Both the position numbers and the translations under genes were made by a program. The notes under the pieces were generated by a model. That model was not told the DNA's origin. It did no database searches and saw nothing but the letters and a program-made list of their open reading frames with translations. Below are positions 45,215 through 55,806 of a stretch of 64,000 bases of DNA, in pieces. Every line of letters begins with the position of its first letter. Within the stretch, counting starts at the first letter, position 1. The stretch spans positions 124,001-188,000 of the forward strand of contig JAANYP010004865.1 in the NCBI GenBank assembly GCA_020465985.1. The letters are read 5' to 3'. This DNA is from Centrapalus pauciflorus (lineage: Eukaryota; Streptophyta; Magnoliopsida; Asterales; Asteraceae).

Positions 45215-46004
45215 GTGAGTTTATTTTCTGATTTCCAACTCAACACAAATGGTTCTTCTCTCACCTCTCACTCAAAGAGACATGAGGAATATATATAATT
45301 TGAATTTAGGATATGATTTGAATTCTCAAATTTTTTGTTTACCACATTTTGATTTCTATTTATTGCGAAGTATGTGTTTTTATTATCTATGGCAAAGTTA
45401 TCCCTTATGGTCGATATAATTTTTTTGCACTCACTTCAATATTTATATTTATTATTACATATGACCAAGTTTATTTGCATCACCCTTAATTTGGGTCAAC
45501 TTGCAGTAGGAGTTAAATGGATAGACTTTGGTAAGAAAAGTATACAAAGATTCAATGAATTTGGTCACTATCCCTTGAAGCCCTACCTTGTGTTGCCCAT
45601 TTTTGAAAGGTAGAGGTTTATTTTTCAGTTCCATCTTTTATTGTCTAATATAGTTGCCCATACTTGCGTTTGTGAATGAAACCAATTGTTTTTTGTTACT
45701 TAAGTTTACCTTTTTAACACAATGGATCACATCATTATTTGCAATCTTTTTTGCACCAAAAAATGTAGCAATAAAGAAAGCAAGTCCAATCGGATATATT
45801 TTCATTTTGGATACACTATATGTTTCATTTTGTATACACATATAAATTTTTTGAATGTGATATCAATATGCTCCTTTAACATCATGGCATATATTTTCTT
45901 TCTTCTGTTTGGACATTTTGTCTCTTTAATTTTGGCAACTTCAGCTTAACAAGCTTAATCCTAACCGGAACTCTGGCCCTGAGAACCGGTCTAACAGTAC
46001 CTGT
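45215..46004 (+). other. Helitron cargo between SEC-like and NHL fragments
   Basis: AT-rich, intron-like sequence after the SEC-like donor site. No credible exon is recognised. The sequence character changes near 45945, where the minus-strand NHL fragment starts. Confidence 0.5.
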
Positions 46005-46304
46005 CTATTGTTGTGCCTGCAACGACTTTATCAGACTACATGCATCCCTGGTTTGTCCAGTTAGAGCCACGTCTAGCACCGTAGCGTTCTTATGATCATG
46101 GTAAAATTTGGGAAATGAACCATTTTTTACGTTGGGATTTATTGGTGTAATGTTTACGTTAAATTGCGCATATAAGCTACTGTCATTGTCAAGGTTGAAC
46201 CGAGTAATGGTCATGCCATCAACTGAGTACTTTGGTACTTTCGGGTCAAATCTGAAATATATGATTGCTTCTAAGATGTCTACACTGATTATCAGTAACA
46301 GCAA
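46005..46304 (-). pseudogene. Captured fragment of an NDR1/HIN1-like (LEA-2 domain) protein
   Basis: A minus-strand ORF of 99 codons contains a hydrophobic start ('LLLIISVDILEAIIYF'), then 'RFDPKVPKYSVDGMTITRF', 'NNDSSLYAQFNVNIT' variants and 'NPNVKNG'. This is the junction between the membrane anchor and the beta-rich LEA-2 domain of the NHL family, membrane-anchored defence- and stress-related proteins. The family is usually about 200-260 residues and intronless; here only the first half of the domain remains and the text then diverges ('LTGQTRDACSLIK'). The orientation is opposite to the neighbouring SEC-like fragment, so the cargo is a patchwork. Confidence 0.75.
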
Positions 46305-46927
46305 CCTCTCTTCATTGGTGATTTAGAGTATTGTACAGGGATGGTAGGGCGTTATGGTGGGAACGGTTTTACAACACTCCCATTATCGGACTTGGATGAA
46401 CCTCAGGCACCAATTTATCAATATCTTTTTCTTCTCCTGTTCTTGAATTAATTTGGTTTCTCCATTTGGAACTTAACCATATAATTATTTTCTATTATAT
46501 TTTTGGAACTTAAGCATATAATTATATGATTATGTATATAAATATTGTAGCCTGCTATAGAAAAATTTATAGCAATTCAAGAAGAAATGGGATGATCATC
46601 GGATTTTCAAAGTTTTGCTTCTGAGCTTGAAAGGCAGAGGTTAGTGATGGATTGTTTTCTTCATTTTCAGGTCAGTTTTCCTTTTTATTTTCTTCCCTCA
46701 TTCCCTGTAATCGTTTTTCATTCATCTTCATATGATTAAAAAAAGAAAAGAAAAGAAACGAGTCTCACAGTTTTCTTAAAAGGCATTTGCTTTTGTTGTT
46801 CTTGGTGTCCTCTCATTTGCCGTTTATATGCATTAATAAGTTGTACCTTTTACTCATGACATCAACTTAAAGTTTTGATTTTGTTTTCTGGGTGTCTCTT
46901 CCCATTATGTATAGTCAATTGAAATAA
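46305..46927 (+). other. Helitron cargo, possible exon traces
   Basis: Short open patches, for example at 46325-46430 ('GRYGGNGFTTLPLSDLDEP') and 46560-46640 ('DFQSFASELERQR'), the latter followed by GTTAGT. It may belong to the coiled-coil gene downstream. No firm identification. Confidence 0.4.
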
Positions 46928-47242
46928 ATGGTATGCAATAATAACTTGTGTTTTGGTGATTTCATGAAGGAGAATGAGAAACTAAAGGTAGTTTTGAATG
47001 AGGAAACAAGAAGGGAGTTAGTGTTGATGCATAATTATGAATCAAAGATGAAGGCAATAATGGAGGCAAAAGATGAAGTTTTGAACACAGAAACAAACAG
47101 AACAAGAGAGCTACAAAACTGTTTGTTAATGGCAGAAAAAGAAGTCAAAGATTGGGAGAAAATAGCCATTGAGAATGAAGGCATGATGACAGACCTTAAC
47201 GGTAAATTACTCGACATAAAACAACCACTTGAATCTTTCTAA
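46928..47242 (+). pseudogene. Captured coiled-coil fragment, possibly from an SBP1/BOI-type RING protein
   Basis: An open frame of about 104 codons, rich in Glu/Lys/Asn with heptad-like spacing ('KENEKLKVVLNEETRREL', 'ESKMKAIMEAKDEVLN', 'LLMAEKEVKDWEKIAIENE'). The order 'N..L...L...R...' then 'W...A...NE.M...L...L' resembles the helical region before the RING finger in the S-ribonuclease-binding/BOI E3 ligase family. No RING Cys/His cluster follows before the stop at 47242, so at best it is a truncated fragment. The family assignment is tentative; a generic coiled coil is the safer reading. Confidence 0.4.
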
Positions 47243-48552
47243 ATCTTTCAATGAATCTTCAAATCAGGTGTTGTGGGTCCTTCATTTAAGTTTGATTTTC
47301 TTCTCTAAATCCAGTTTTTTGATTACTCGATCTGTTTTCGTGTTATTTATTTTTCAGTTTCTGTTTTTAAGATCTGTGTTTCATGTGTATGACGTTCATG
47401 TGTTGGTTTTATGAATGATTACCTGTTGTTTGGATTGCAACAGCTCTTAAAGCCTTTTTCTTCTGGTTCAATCACAACAGCCTCTATAGGCCTTCAATTT
47501 CTGCCTCTGCCCTTCTTTATTGATCGAGTACACAACATAGAAAATCTTCCCTTCTTGTCTGATTATTTTCCAAAAAACAGGGACCAATAATTTCCTTCTT
47601 GTTCTTCCTCTGCAATTTTTGAATTTAATCACGCATCTTCGCTTCGAATTCCATAGATTGCAGAAGGTCTTTTCTTGTTTTAAATCAAAATCATCAACCC
47701 TCTACAGGCCATCCCTCTCTGTTTAAACAACACAACACCTCTCAGTTTAAACAACACAACAGTCAACAACTTTTTGAATTTTTCTTCCTTAATATTTGAA
47801 TTTTGGGTTACTACCCTACAAGGGCTTCGACTTTCTACCTCTATTTTTTCGATTAATAAGGCCCTACAATGGCTGTCAACTTCCTAATCGATCAGATGCT
47901 ATCCCTCTTCTTTCATTTTTCTAACCGATCATGATAACAGGTCTGCAATTACTTTTTTTATGTTGCTTCCTTTGCCACAAACTTTGAAATCTTCTTCATC
48001 TGGTTGAACATAGTCTATTCGTACAGGTGTTCAACTAAGAGAGGTTGATCAATTGAGTCTCTTTAAGCGGTTCGAATGAGTCTCTTTAGTTGGTTCAAAA
48101 GAAAGAAGAAAAACTACGTCTATGAAAAATACTCCTTATGAAGATCGGTTAAAATTAGTGGTGCACGAAATATCTTCTTAGTAGTTTAATTTGACATGGT
48201 TAGAGTTTATATTGATGACGTTGATGGTTTGGATATGGAATCTGATTCTATGATTTGGAGTTCACAACTGTGTTTGAGAGGCCTTCGTTAGGTTGTTTAT
48301 GTTAGCTAAGGAGGTCGATGTGGTGCTTTTCATTAGGCATTTGTAGGTCAGGTTATTAGTGTAAGTATAGGTTAGTAGTTTTCGTTCAGTTGTTTTGGTA
48401 TCATCACATTTTAGGACTAACTTATGTTGCTTTGTTTTGGTAAGACTGCGTATGTGGTTCAGTTTTAGAATTTTTATTTCATTAATTGCTATTTTAGATT
48501 ACAGGCACATTGAAAACATGAGCTTCCTGTGATAAGGCGTGTTATGGAGCTA
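47243..48552 (+). other. Helitron cargo, unassigned
   Basis: No supported ORF. It contains an approximate direct repeat CAGTTTAAACAACACAACA (about 47721-47762) and pyrimidine-rich, UTR-like sequence. Nothing else recognised. Confidence 0.5.
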
Positions 48553-48860
48553 CAATTTGTAAGTTCACCTACCTACAGATCCTATCTTGACCCGACGCCG
48601 TCCGACGAGTGCGGAATCCTCGTTATCGGTTTCACGGATAAATCACACACACGGAACACGGACACACACACGATGATAGACGCAAACTAAAACGCCGCGA
48701 CACGTGATTCTCTCCAAGAACACATAAAATCGCCTTTGTATGTTCGTAATCGCCTTTAGCCTAATCTCTGCCAAATTTCGTTCACCCGGATTCTCTGTTT
48801 GCTCTCAAGTTCGACAGAACCTCTGAGCCATCAAAGATCCTTGATTTCACAATGAAAAGT

Positions 48861-48870
48861 TCAATATATA
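48861..48870 (-). promoter_or_regulatory. TATA-like box in element B LTR (other copy about 55444-55453)
   Basis: TATATATTGA on the element strand, 30-40 bp downstream of the TTCTAGAA array, in the position expected for the LTR core promoter. Confidence 0.6.
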
Positions 48871-48899
48871 GACGATAAGTTCGTGTAGACGCTCCTGTT

Positions 48900-49025
48900 A
48901 AACTTATTCTAGAACTTATTTCTAGAACTTGTTCTAGAACTTCTTCTAGAACTTTTTCTAGAACTTATTCGAGAACTTAATCTAGAACTTATTCTAGAAC
49001 TTATTATGATAGTCTAGAACTTACC
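48900..49025. repeat. TTCTAGAAC array in the element B LTR (other copy about 55488-55645)
   Basis: Six exact TTCTAGAAC and three near copies, mostly at 13-15 bp spacing; the 5' LTR has eight exact copies. TTCTAGAA fits the TTCnnGAA core of a heat-shock element. The array lies directly upstream of the TATA-like box. Confidence 0.85.
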
Positions 49026-49219
49026 ATGCAAATGTAAACATCATGCACAATCATGATATCAATAACAAAACTAGACTGCTGTCATCACACTGGATGTACC
49101 AACAGACTCCCCCTTGACGATAGCTTCTAGTTGTTGTTCATTGATCATAATAGACTATCAGATTCACAGACTATGAATACCGAAACTAGACAGCCATTGT
49201 CACATCGCGTGTATCAACA

Positions 49220-50215
49220 GACTCCCCCTTGACGATAGCTTCTAGTAGATATTCATTACTCTATGAATACCGAAATCACCTTTTCTTCTTTGTTATCAAT
49301 GACTGCCTATCCAGTTTCCTTGTCCTCACCGGTTTGTAGACTAACTTAGTCTATGTCCTACCAGTCAGAGGATTTATTCTTATTTGAACCACAGCTCTTC
49401 TACTAACTGTTAGATTAATTTCTCAAATCTTCTAGAACGACCCTCCCTTCTGATAGTTTTTGCAAACACCTCAGCATAAGAATCGTCTTCCTAGATTTAA
49501 AAGGTCCTTCCAAGCTAAATCAATCAGTTCACACTTCAGAATCTGATTCATCATTTAGTGCAGATTTCAGCATCTCTAGATCTATCACATTATGGATCTT
49601 CATTCATAACACTATCATCGAGTGACTTCCAATTAGGTATATCATTAGGAGTAAAATGCTCATTCCTCACGATCCTCCTGTTCTAAGTCATCTTTGAAGT
49701 CGAACCTCATTTCTTCTTCATCCAACCCTTACAATGCTTCGATCAGACCTTATCTTCAGTTACTTCTGTCTACTCTGAATCCTTGTCTTTTCCCTTGTCA
49801 GTGGCTATGAATACCGACTCCCCCTAAGGATCAGCAAGCTTCGAAGTCGAACCTCATTTATTCTTCATCCAACCCTGACAATGCTCCGATCAGACCTTAT
49901 CTTCAGTTACTTCTGTCGACTCTGAATCCTTGTCTTTTCCCTTGTCAGTGGCTATGAATACCGACTCCCCCTAAGGTTCAGCAAGCTGAGCAAATTGTTG
50001 TCTTGAAAGATCTGCCAACTCACTATTCGGGCCATCTTCTACAATTTCTCCCCCTGAGATGGACGATCTTTCAACTATTCCTCCAGTATAGCCTCCAGAT
50101 TTGCAATCTCTAGCTGCTGATCAGTCTCTGTCTGATCCAACTGGGCATCAAGATGTTGAAGTTCACTAATCGCCTTTGTCAGCTGAAGAATCTGTACTTC
50201 TGGTAAAACTCCAAT
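49220..50215 (-). other. Element B: PPTs and ORF3 remnant with a ~150-bp tandem duplication
   Basis: Contains the main PPT (49220-49234) and upstream purine tracts seen as CTCCCCCTAAGG or TCTCCCCCTGAG at about 49820, 49968 and 50052. It also has a decayed coiled-coil part of ORF3 ('LDQTETDQQ', 'IANLEA' on the minus strand, about 50080-50180). A segment of about 150 bp is repeated (about 49696-49848 and 49849-49995), each copy ending in a purine tract. Confidence 0.65.
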
Positions 50216-51669
50216 ACTAACACTGTATAGACTTAATCAAAACATGAAACACGTCATAAAATGTTAGCCGGACATCCAAATCCATTATTCAACGATAAAA
50301 ATGCAATGAAGGTAAACCAAACACTAGAATTACAATCTTTGATGGTTTCGAAGGTAAACCAAACACTAGAATTAAGTTCGAGAGAAACAGTCGATATCTT
50401 CGATAAATAGACACAAAAGCCTAAGTTTTGAAAAACTTTGAACAATTTTCAACTTTTTCAACTTATCCCGGAACCCTTCACATTTTAGCAACAACAATTT
50501 TTCAACTTTTCCAATCACGCAAATTTTGCTTTTCCAACTAGAATGCATCCTAGTAACTTTCACCTTTATCCTACTTAAAATAAAATAAAATAAATTAAAA
50601 ATAAACTTAAAACTACTCAAAAGTACTTAAAAAATTACGACTTATACTAACAGAATATTTTAGCGAGAAAGTCAAAGAAGGTTCAATCAGATGGCGGTGT
50701 CAAACGCACTTTCAGTATTTCACTTTCACACTTAGGAATTTTTATTCCTTTGGTTGTTTGTCGTGATATAATTCCAAGTCGAGTGTCGATATGATTTTCC
50801 CTTTAAACATTTAACACTTTGGAAATTCCCTTGGCCTTTTTATTTATCAAGAAACTACCTTACGTGTCCTATACTTAGATATACTTCTATGATCAAGACA
50901 GACACACAATGATTATAACTTTTTGGTATTGCAAATTTTCTTTAAAAGGCAAACGTCGGACACAGTTCTGTATTTACATACAACAGAGTGTCTTAGTTTG
51001 TCTTGGAGTTCCTTTTAAGTTAACAAGACAGCGGTGACAGGTCTGTATTTACGTACAACAAAGCGACTTATCTTGCTAACTTGAGTCAAAACATAGGTGA
51101 CAGGTCTGTACTTACGTACAACAAAGCGACTTGTTTTGACTCCCTCTTCTTTATCAAAATTTTTCTTTTCTTTTCTTTTCTTTAAAATGTATTTGATGTT
51201 GCTATACATCCCCCAGAAAATTTGTATACCTCATTTAGAATCATTGTCTGTATGTCTCTAACATAGAAATTAAGACCACTTGGTCATACATCTAAGTTAG
51301 TTACACATAGACTTTTTCTTGATTATTTTATTAGTTGTTAGGATTTCCTTTATGTATTATGCTTACCAACACATCAAACAAGAAATTGTACATCACCTAG
51401 AATTTATGGTGCATTATGTGCGAAAGTTTAACACTTAGAGTTTGTTAAGACTGTGCTAATTTTCGTCACTTTGAACCTGTGAATCTAAGACTTAACTCAT
51501 TTTTTGATATTCTCTTTTTTTGAATTTTTTATGATTTTCTCTCTTTTTTCTTTTGTTTTTCATTTTTAAGATGAGCTAATAAACTACCTACTAACTTACT
51601 ATAAATGCAAAGAAAATCTCCTAAGCTACTAACTTACTATAAAAGGAAAGAAAAACTACTAAAGTCAAG
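50216..51669 (-). other. 3' spacer of element B, with triple hairpin module at 50963-51128
   Basis: Non-coding, collinear with the spacers of A and C. Three hairpin copies occur at about 50963-50993, 51036-51066 and 51098-51128, each with a TACTTACGTAC-like core on the plus strand. Confidence 0.75.
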
Positions 51670-51953
51670 TTACTCTGGATTACGCATGTCATTTAGTTGA
51701 ACTAACAACTCAAAGTGTGACTTATCAAATGCTTTAGTGAAAAGATTTGCATAGTTGTTATTACCAACATTGTTATATCAATTACCTCACTTTTCCCTTT
51801 TCCTGTAAGACTTCTTCACTTGGTCTAAGGACCTAATCAGCATGCCTGCTGTTTCGTCCTTTATACCCCTGTACTGTGTCGAGAGCAACCACTATCCAAA
51901 AACCATTGGTTATTAGGACTTGTAGTTAACTCGTGCAGACTAAACAAGAAAAG
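51670..51953 (-). pseudogene. Deleted pol of element B
   Basis: On the minus strand, protease 'WFLDSGCSRHSTG' is joined to an integrase stub ('TKQQACW'-like, in shifted frame) and then to the RNase H end 'NLFTKAFDKSHFELL'. The joints match those of copy D at 31412-31653, including the short deletion just before 'LFTKAFD'. All of the integrase core and RT is missing. Confidence 0.8.
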
Positions 51954-54571
51954 TTAGTTATCACGAGGAACCCAAGACATCACTGACTTGGTAATACCAT
52001 TCTCATCCACAAACTTGAACTCTTTCATATACCCATCTCTCCTTTCAGGTGACTTGGGTTTTTGATTGAGAACCTGTTGTGGAGTTGAGTGATTAACATC
52101 CATTCTCGACCTTTGGGTTGGTCTTTGCGGTTCAGCCCTTGAATAATTTTTGTTATAATACATCTCAGTTTGATAGTTTTGGGCTTTACCTGGTGTCTTA
52201 TGTCTATTAGGAGAATTAGACCTAACTAGAGTGTGACTCCTCTTAGGTGTATTATTCCTAATAATGGATTGGGGGCCAGACATTGATTGACTAGGGGATC
52301 TATTCAGTGAATTATTCCTAAGTCCGTCATTTTGTCTGAGAGACACCGGTGATTGTCGACTACCTAGACGTGACATCACAATTGAGTTCTTCTTAGAAAT
52401 TTGAGAACTACTCCAGCTCGTATCACTAGGCATTGTTTTTAAGGTTTGCTGCTCTTGTTTTCCTGTGTTTAGTGAAGACTCTGACTTTTTGTAGGGACAA
52501 CCTGAAGCAACATGTCCTTTCTCATGACACTTAAAGCAAGACATCTTGTCAATAGATTTCTTATAGGCACTCTTTGACCTAGGTGTATTACTAATGCACT
52601 GTTTGTTTGTATCAACAGCTTGGTTTAACTCCCCTTTGTTATTATTACTTACAGTCTTTTCTTCTTCTAGATTTGGCTTACAACTAGACTGAACACACTG
52701 TACCGCTTGCCTAACTTGAGGAGTAGTTGAAGATACTTTAAAAGTCTCAGTTACCTTGACTACCTCTGATTTAACCATATCCTTGGTCTCATCCTGAGGA
52801 GTAGGTACATGGTTGCTATTTGCCTCAGCAACCTTAGCCCTAGACTCAGTGAATTCTATATCTTTAAGAGAGATCTCTTTGGTCAGTGACTCTACATTCT
52901 CAAAGGTTAGTTCATTCCTGACACTTTGTTCAATTAATTTGTCATTCAGAACTATTAAATCTTGAGCATCATTTCTCAGTTTGGCCTGAAGATCTTCCTT
53001 AATGTCTAATAAATTAGCATTATCTGATTTTAACGATTGAATTTGAGCACTCATAGATGAATGTGTTTCTAGTACTATATCCAATTTATCATTCAAGGTA
53101 ATACTTAAAGCACATAAATCAAGAAAAGTAGAAAAGTTGAGAATTACCTTTTTCCGATCAGATTTGATGTTGGCCATCTGAGCTGCAAACTCCAAAGTAG
53201 TCAGCTCCTCAGTAATTTCCAGCACCAATGGATCTGAATCAGACTGCTTTCTATCCTCTTTCTTTTCCTCTTCTGCTCCCATATCCGTTTTTGTCACTTC
53301 GGCCATGAAAGCCCTAGTATTCGCCTCTGAATGTGTATTCCAATCATATGTGCCATCTAACTGTTTGTTAGACCCCACATTAGAAAGTAAACCAGCTACT
53401 AAACCCTGATTCCCTGATCTCTGATTCCCTGAACTGGATGAATACTGACGTCCCGAGTTCTGATGATTATCCATCTTAGGTCTTTGACACTCTCTCGCAA
53501 AGTGTCCCAAGCCCTGACAGTTATAGCTCCTAACTTTTGACTTATCGAATCCTACATTGTTCACACTTAGATTTCTTCCCGTTCTTTTCATGAACCTCTT
53601 CAATCTCTGTGAGACCATAGCCAATTGCCATTGTAGGTCCATCTGCTCCAAGTCATCCGGATCCACCTGATCATAATCTTCTGACCATAGAGCTGGATCA
53701 ATTATTTTCCCTTGAATACAATTCTCGTAAGCTGCTACAAGCGATGCTAGAAGCTTCAGTTGCTCCTGCTTCTCTTGGTATGCCTTCTTGTTCTCCAGAA
53801 TAAAATGTTGTGGCTTCAGACTTAGGTACACTAGAATTAGATGGTTTAGATTTATCAAAGTACATCTCAGGATCTTGTACCTGATCATATTCTCATTCCT
53901 TCTTTTGTAACTGGAAGTTGTATGCCCTCAGTGTACCAATAACTCCTTCTAGAGTAAGAGTTTCGAATTTTTCTTCATCATGCTTTATAAGCGAAGTGTA
54001 CATTTCCCACTTTGCCGGTAAAGCATCAAGAAGTTTCTCTATCTTCTCAATTTCACAATACTCGACATCGTGATTATTCATCTCTGTCAGTAAATGGTAG
54101 AATCTTGTAATTGTCTCATCCAGCTTTTCGGTTTTCAATGCTTTGAAAATTGCGAACTGCTGTTTTAGCATCTCGGTCCTTCCCTTGCATACCCTTGGAT
54201 TTCCATCACACCTTTTTCTCTAGAGCATCCCATAGCTCTTTAGCAGTCCTATGATTTCTCAAAGTGTGTAGAATTTCTTGAGGTAACGCCATACGGATAA
54301 TCGAGAAAACTCGATTCTTGGCTTCATAAAGTTTCGTATCATCATCCTTCATATTTTGATATGTTAAGACTCTTTGACGACCTTCAAACAATTGCGTAGG
54401 TGGAATATATCCCTCATCGATACAAATCCACATTCGCATATCGTTGAAACGAGCAAAATCGGCGAACCTATCCTTCCATCAATAATAATCTTCCAACCTC
54501 ATCAGTTTTGGCGGAGAATTTGCCTTGCCAACCTCGTGGTCCATTTCGATAAACTTTTGCAAACTGGTCAT
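51954..54571 (-). pseudogene. gag of element B (nearly full length, a few lesions)
   Basis: ATG at 54571. The N-terminal part contains an in-frame TGA in 'EDYY.WKDRF', a frame change near 54206 and stops near 53893; from 53888 to 51954 the frame is open for 644 codons. It includes 'KLLDALPAKW' (capsid domain), zinc knuckle 1 (YNCQGLGHFAREC, its first Cys changed, 'RSYNC'), the helical middle, zinc knuckle 2 (CFKCHEKGHVASGC) and the end 'MSWVPRDN' plus TAA. Its pol is deleted, so Gag is the only large product this element could encode. Confidence 0.85.
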
Positions 54572-55125
54572 CCTTTCCAAATTTTTTGTATTTGAACTTA
54601 GGTAATTTAATTTAAAATTAATATAAAATAAATCATTTCGAACTTAGGTAAGTTCGAATTAGTTTTAAAATAAATTCGTTTGACATTAAATTCGAAATTT
54701 AGTAAGTTCGAAATCAACAAATTCGAAATTCTGACAAGTTCGAAGTCTGACAAATTCGAATGCTAGCAAATTCGAATCTCAGCCAAATTCGAATGAAACC
54801 CTAAATCAAGTTCGTGAGGAGCGTATTTTCTAACAAATTTGAGATTTCTAACAAATTCGAATAAACCCTAATACCCCCTATGTTCGAGCGCCGCAAGTTC
54901 GAAAAACGGCCAAAAGTTCGATTGTTTTAACTTTTCAGTTTAAACCAAAGTTTTTAGGAATAAAAACTATGATTTCGACTAAAATGATGAACTAATATGA
55001 ACTTTTCTCCGTTATCTTGCTTGTATAACTCGAAAAACCAATCAAAAAGTTATTTTTCCGTCCAAAAACGCCAAGAAACCAAGAATGTTGATTATGAACA
55101 CGAAGAACACGATGAAAACCCTTAA
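54572..55125 (-). promoter_or_regulatory. Leader of element B with TTCGAA array
   Basis: About 550 bp between PBS and gag. At 54635-54915 it has more than a dozen TTCGAA or AAATTCGAA/AAGTTCGAA words, unlike the TTCTAGAA motif of its own LTR. Confidence 0.75.
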
Positions 55126-55138
55126 GGCTCTGATACCA
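55126..55138 (-). promoter_or_regulatory. Primer-binding site of element B
   Basis: The plus strand reads GGCTCTGATACCA, i.e. TGGTATCAGAGCC on the element strand, two bases from the 5' LTR. It is complementary to initiator Met tRNA. Confidence 0.92.
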
Positions 55139-55140
55139 CT

Positions 55141-55801
55141 TGTAAAGTCACCTACCTACGGATCCTATCTTGACGTGACGCCGTCCAACGAGTGCGGAAT
55201 CCTCGTTAGCGGTTTGACGGATAGATCACACACACGGAACACGGAGACACACACGATGATAGACGCAAACTAGAACGCCCCGACACGTGATTCTCTCCAA
55301 GAACACACAAAATCGCCTCTGTATGTTCGTAATCGCCTTTAGCGTAATCTCTGCCAAAGTTCGTTCACCCGAATGCTCTGTTTGCTCTCAAGTTCGACAG
55401 AACCTCTGAGCCGTCAAAGATCCTTGATTTCACAATGAAAAGTTCAATATATAGACGATAAGTTCGTGAAGACGCTCCTCACGAACTTATAAGTTCGTGT
55501 AGACGCTCCTCTAGAACTTATTCTAGAACTTATTCTAGAACTTATTTCTAGAACTTGTTCTAGAACTTATTCTAGAACTTGTTCTAGAACTTATTCTAGA
55601 ACTTAATCTAGAAATTATTCTAGAACTTATTATGATAGTCTAGAACTTACCATGCAAATGTAAACATTATACACAATCATGATATCAATAACAAAACTAG
55701 ACTGCAGTCGTCACACCGGATGTATTAACAGAAAGATTATCAGATTCAGAGACTATGAATACTGAAACTAGACAGCTATTGTCACATCGGGTGTATTAAC
55801 A
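55141..55801 (-). repeat. 5' LTR of element B
   Basis: The element-strand start TGTTAATACACCC lies at 55801 next to the TSD CAATT, and the end is ...GGTGACTTTACA at 55141. It carries the outer 71-bp segment before a second TGTTAATACATCC start at 55730, but lacks the internal purine tract found in the 3' LTR. Confidence 0.85.
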
Positions 55802-55806
55802 CAATT

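Larger units (their letters stand above)
48558..49219 (-). repeat. 3' LTR of element B (with an internal PPT and a second LTR start)
   Basis: On the element strand the LTR begins TGTTGATACACG at 49219 after CAAGGGGGAGTC. Inside it, 115 bp further on, the sequence repeats a purine tract CAAGGGGGAGTC and a second TGTTGGTACATCC start (49104). The outer start is the one used, because the TSDs flank the outer ends and the 5' LTR also carries the outer segment. Confidence 0.8.
48558..55801 (-). mobile_element. Element B: gag-only Sirevirus-like copia element (7.2 kb), nested in the Helitron
   Basis: Flanked by CAATT at 48553-48557 and 55802-55806. LTRs at 48558-49219 and 55141-55801, a PBS, a long gag, a pol reduced to about 280 bp, and a spacer with hairpins and purine tracts. 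The LTRs differ at about 20 of the first ~335 aligned bases plus indels, so it is clearly older than element C. Confidence 0.9.
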
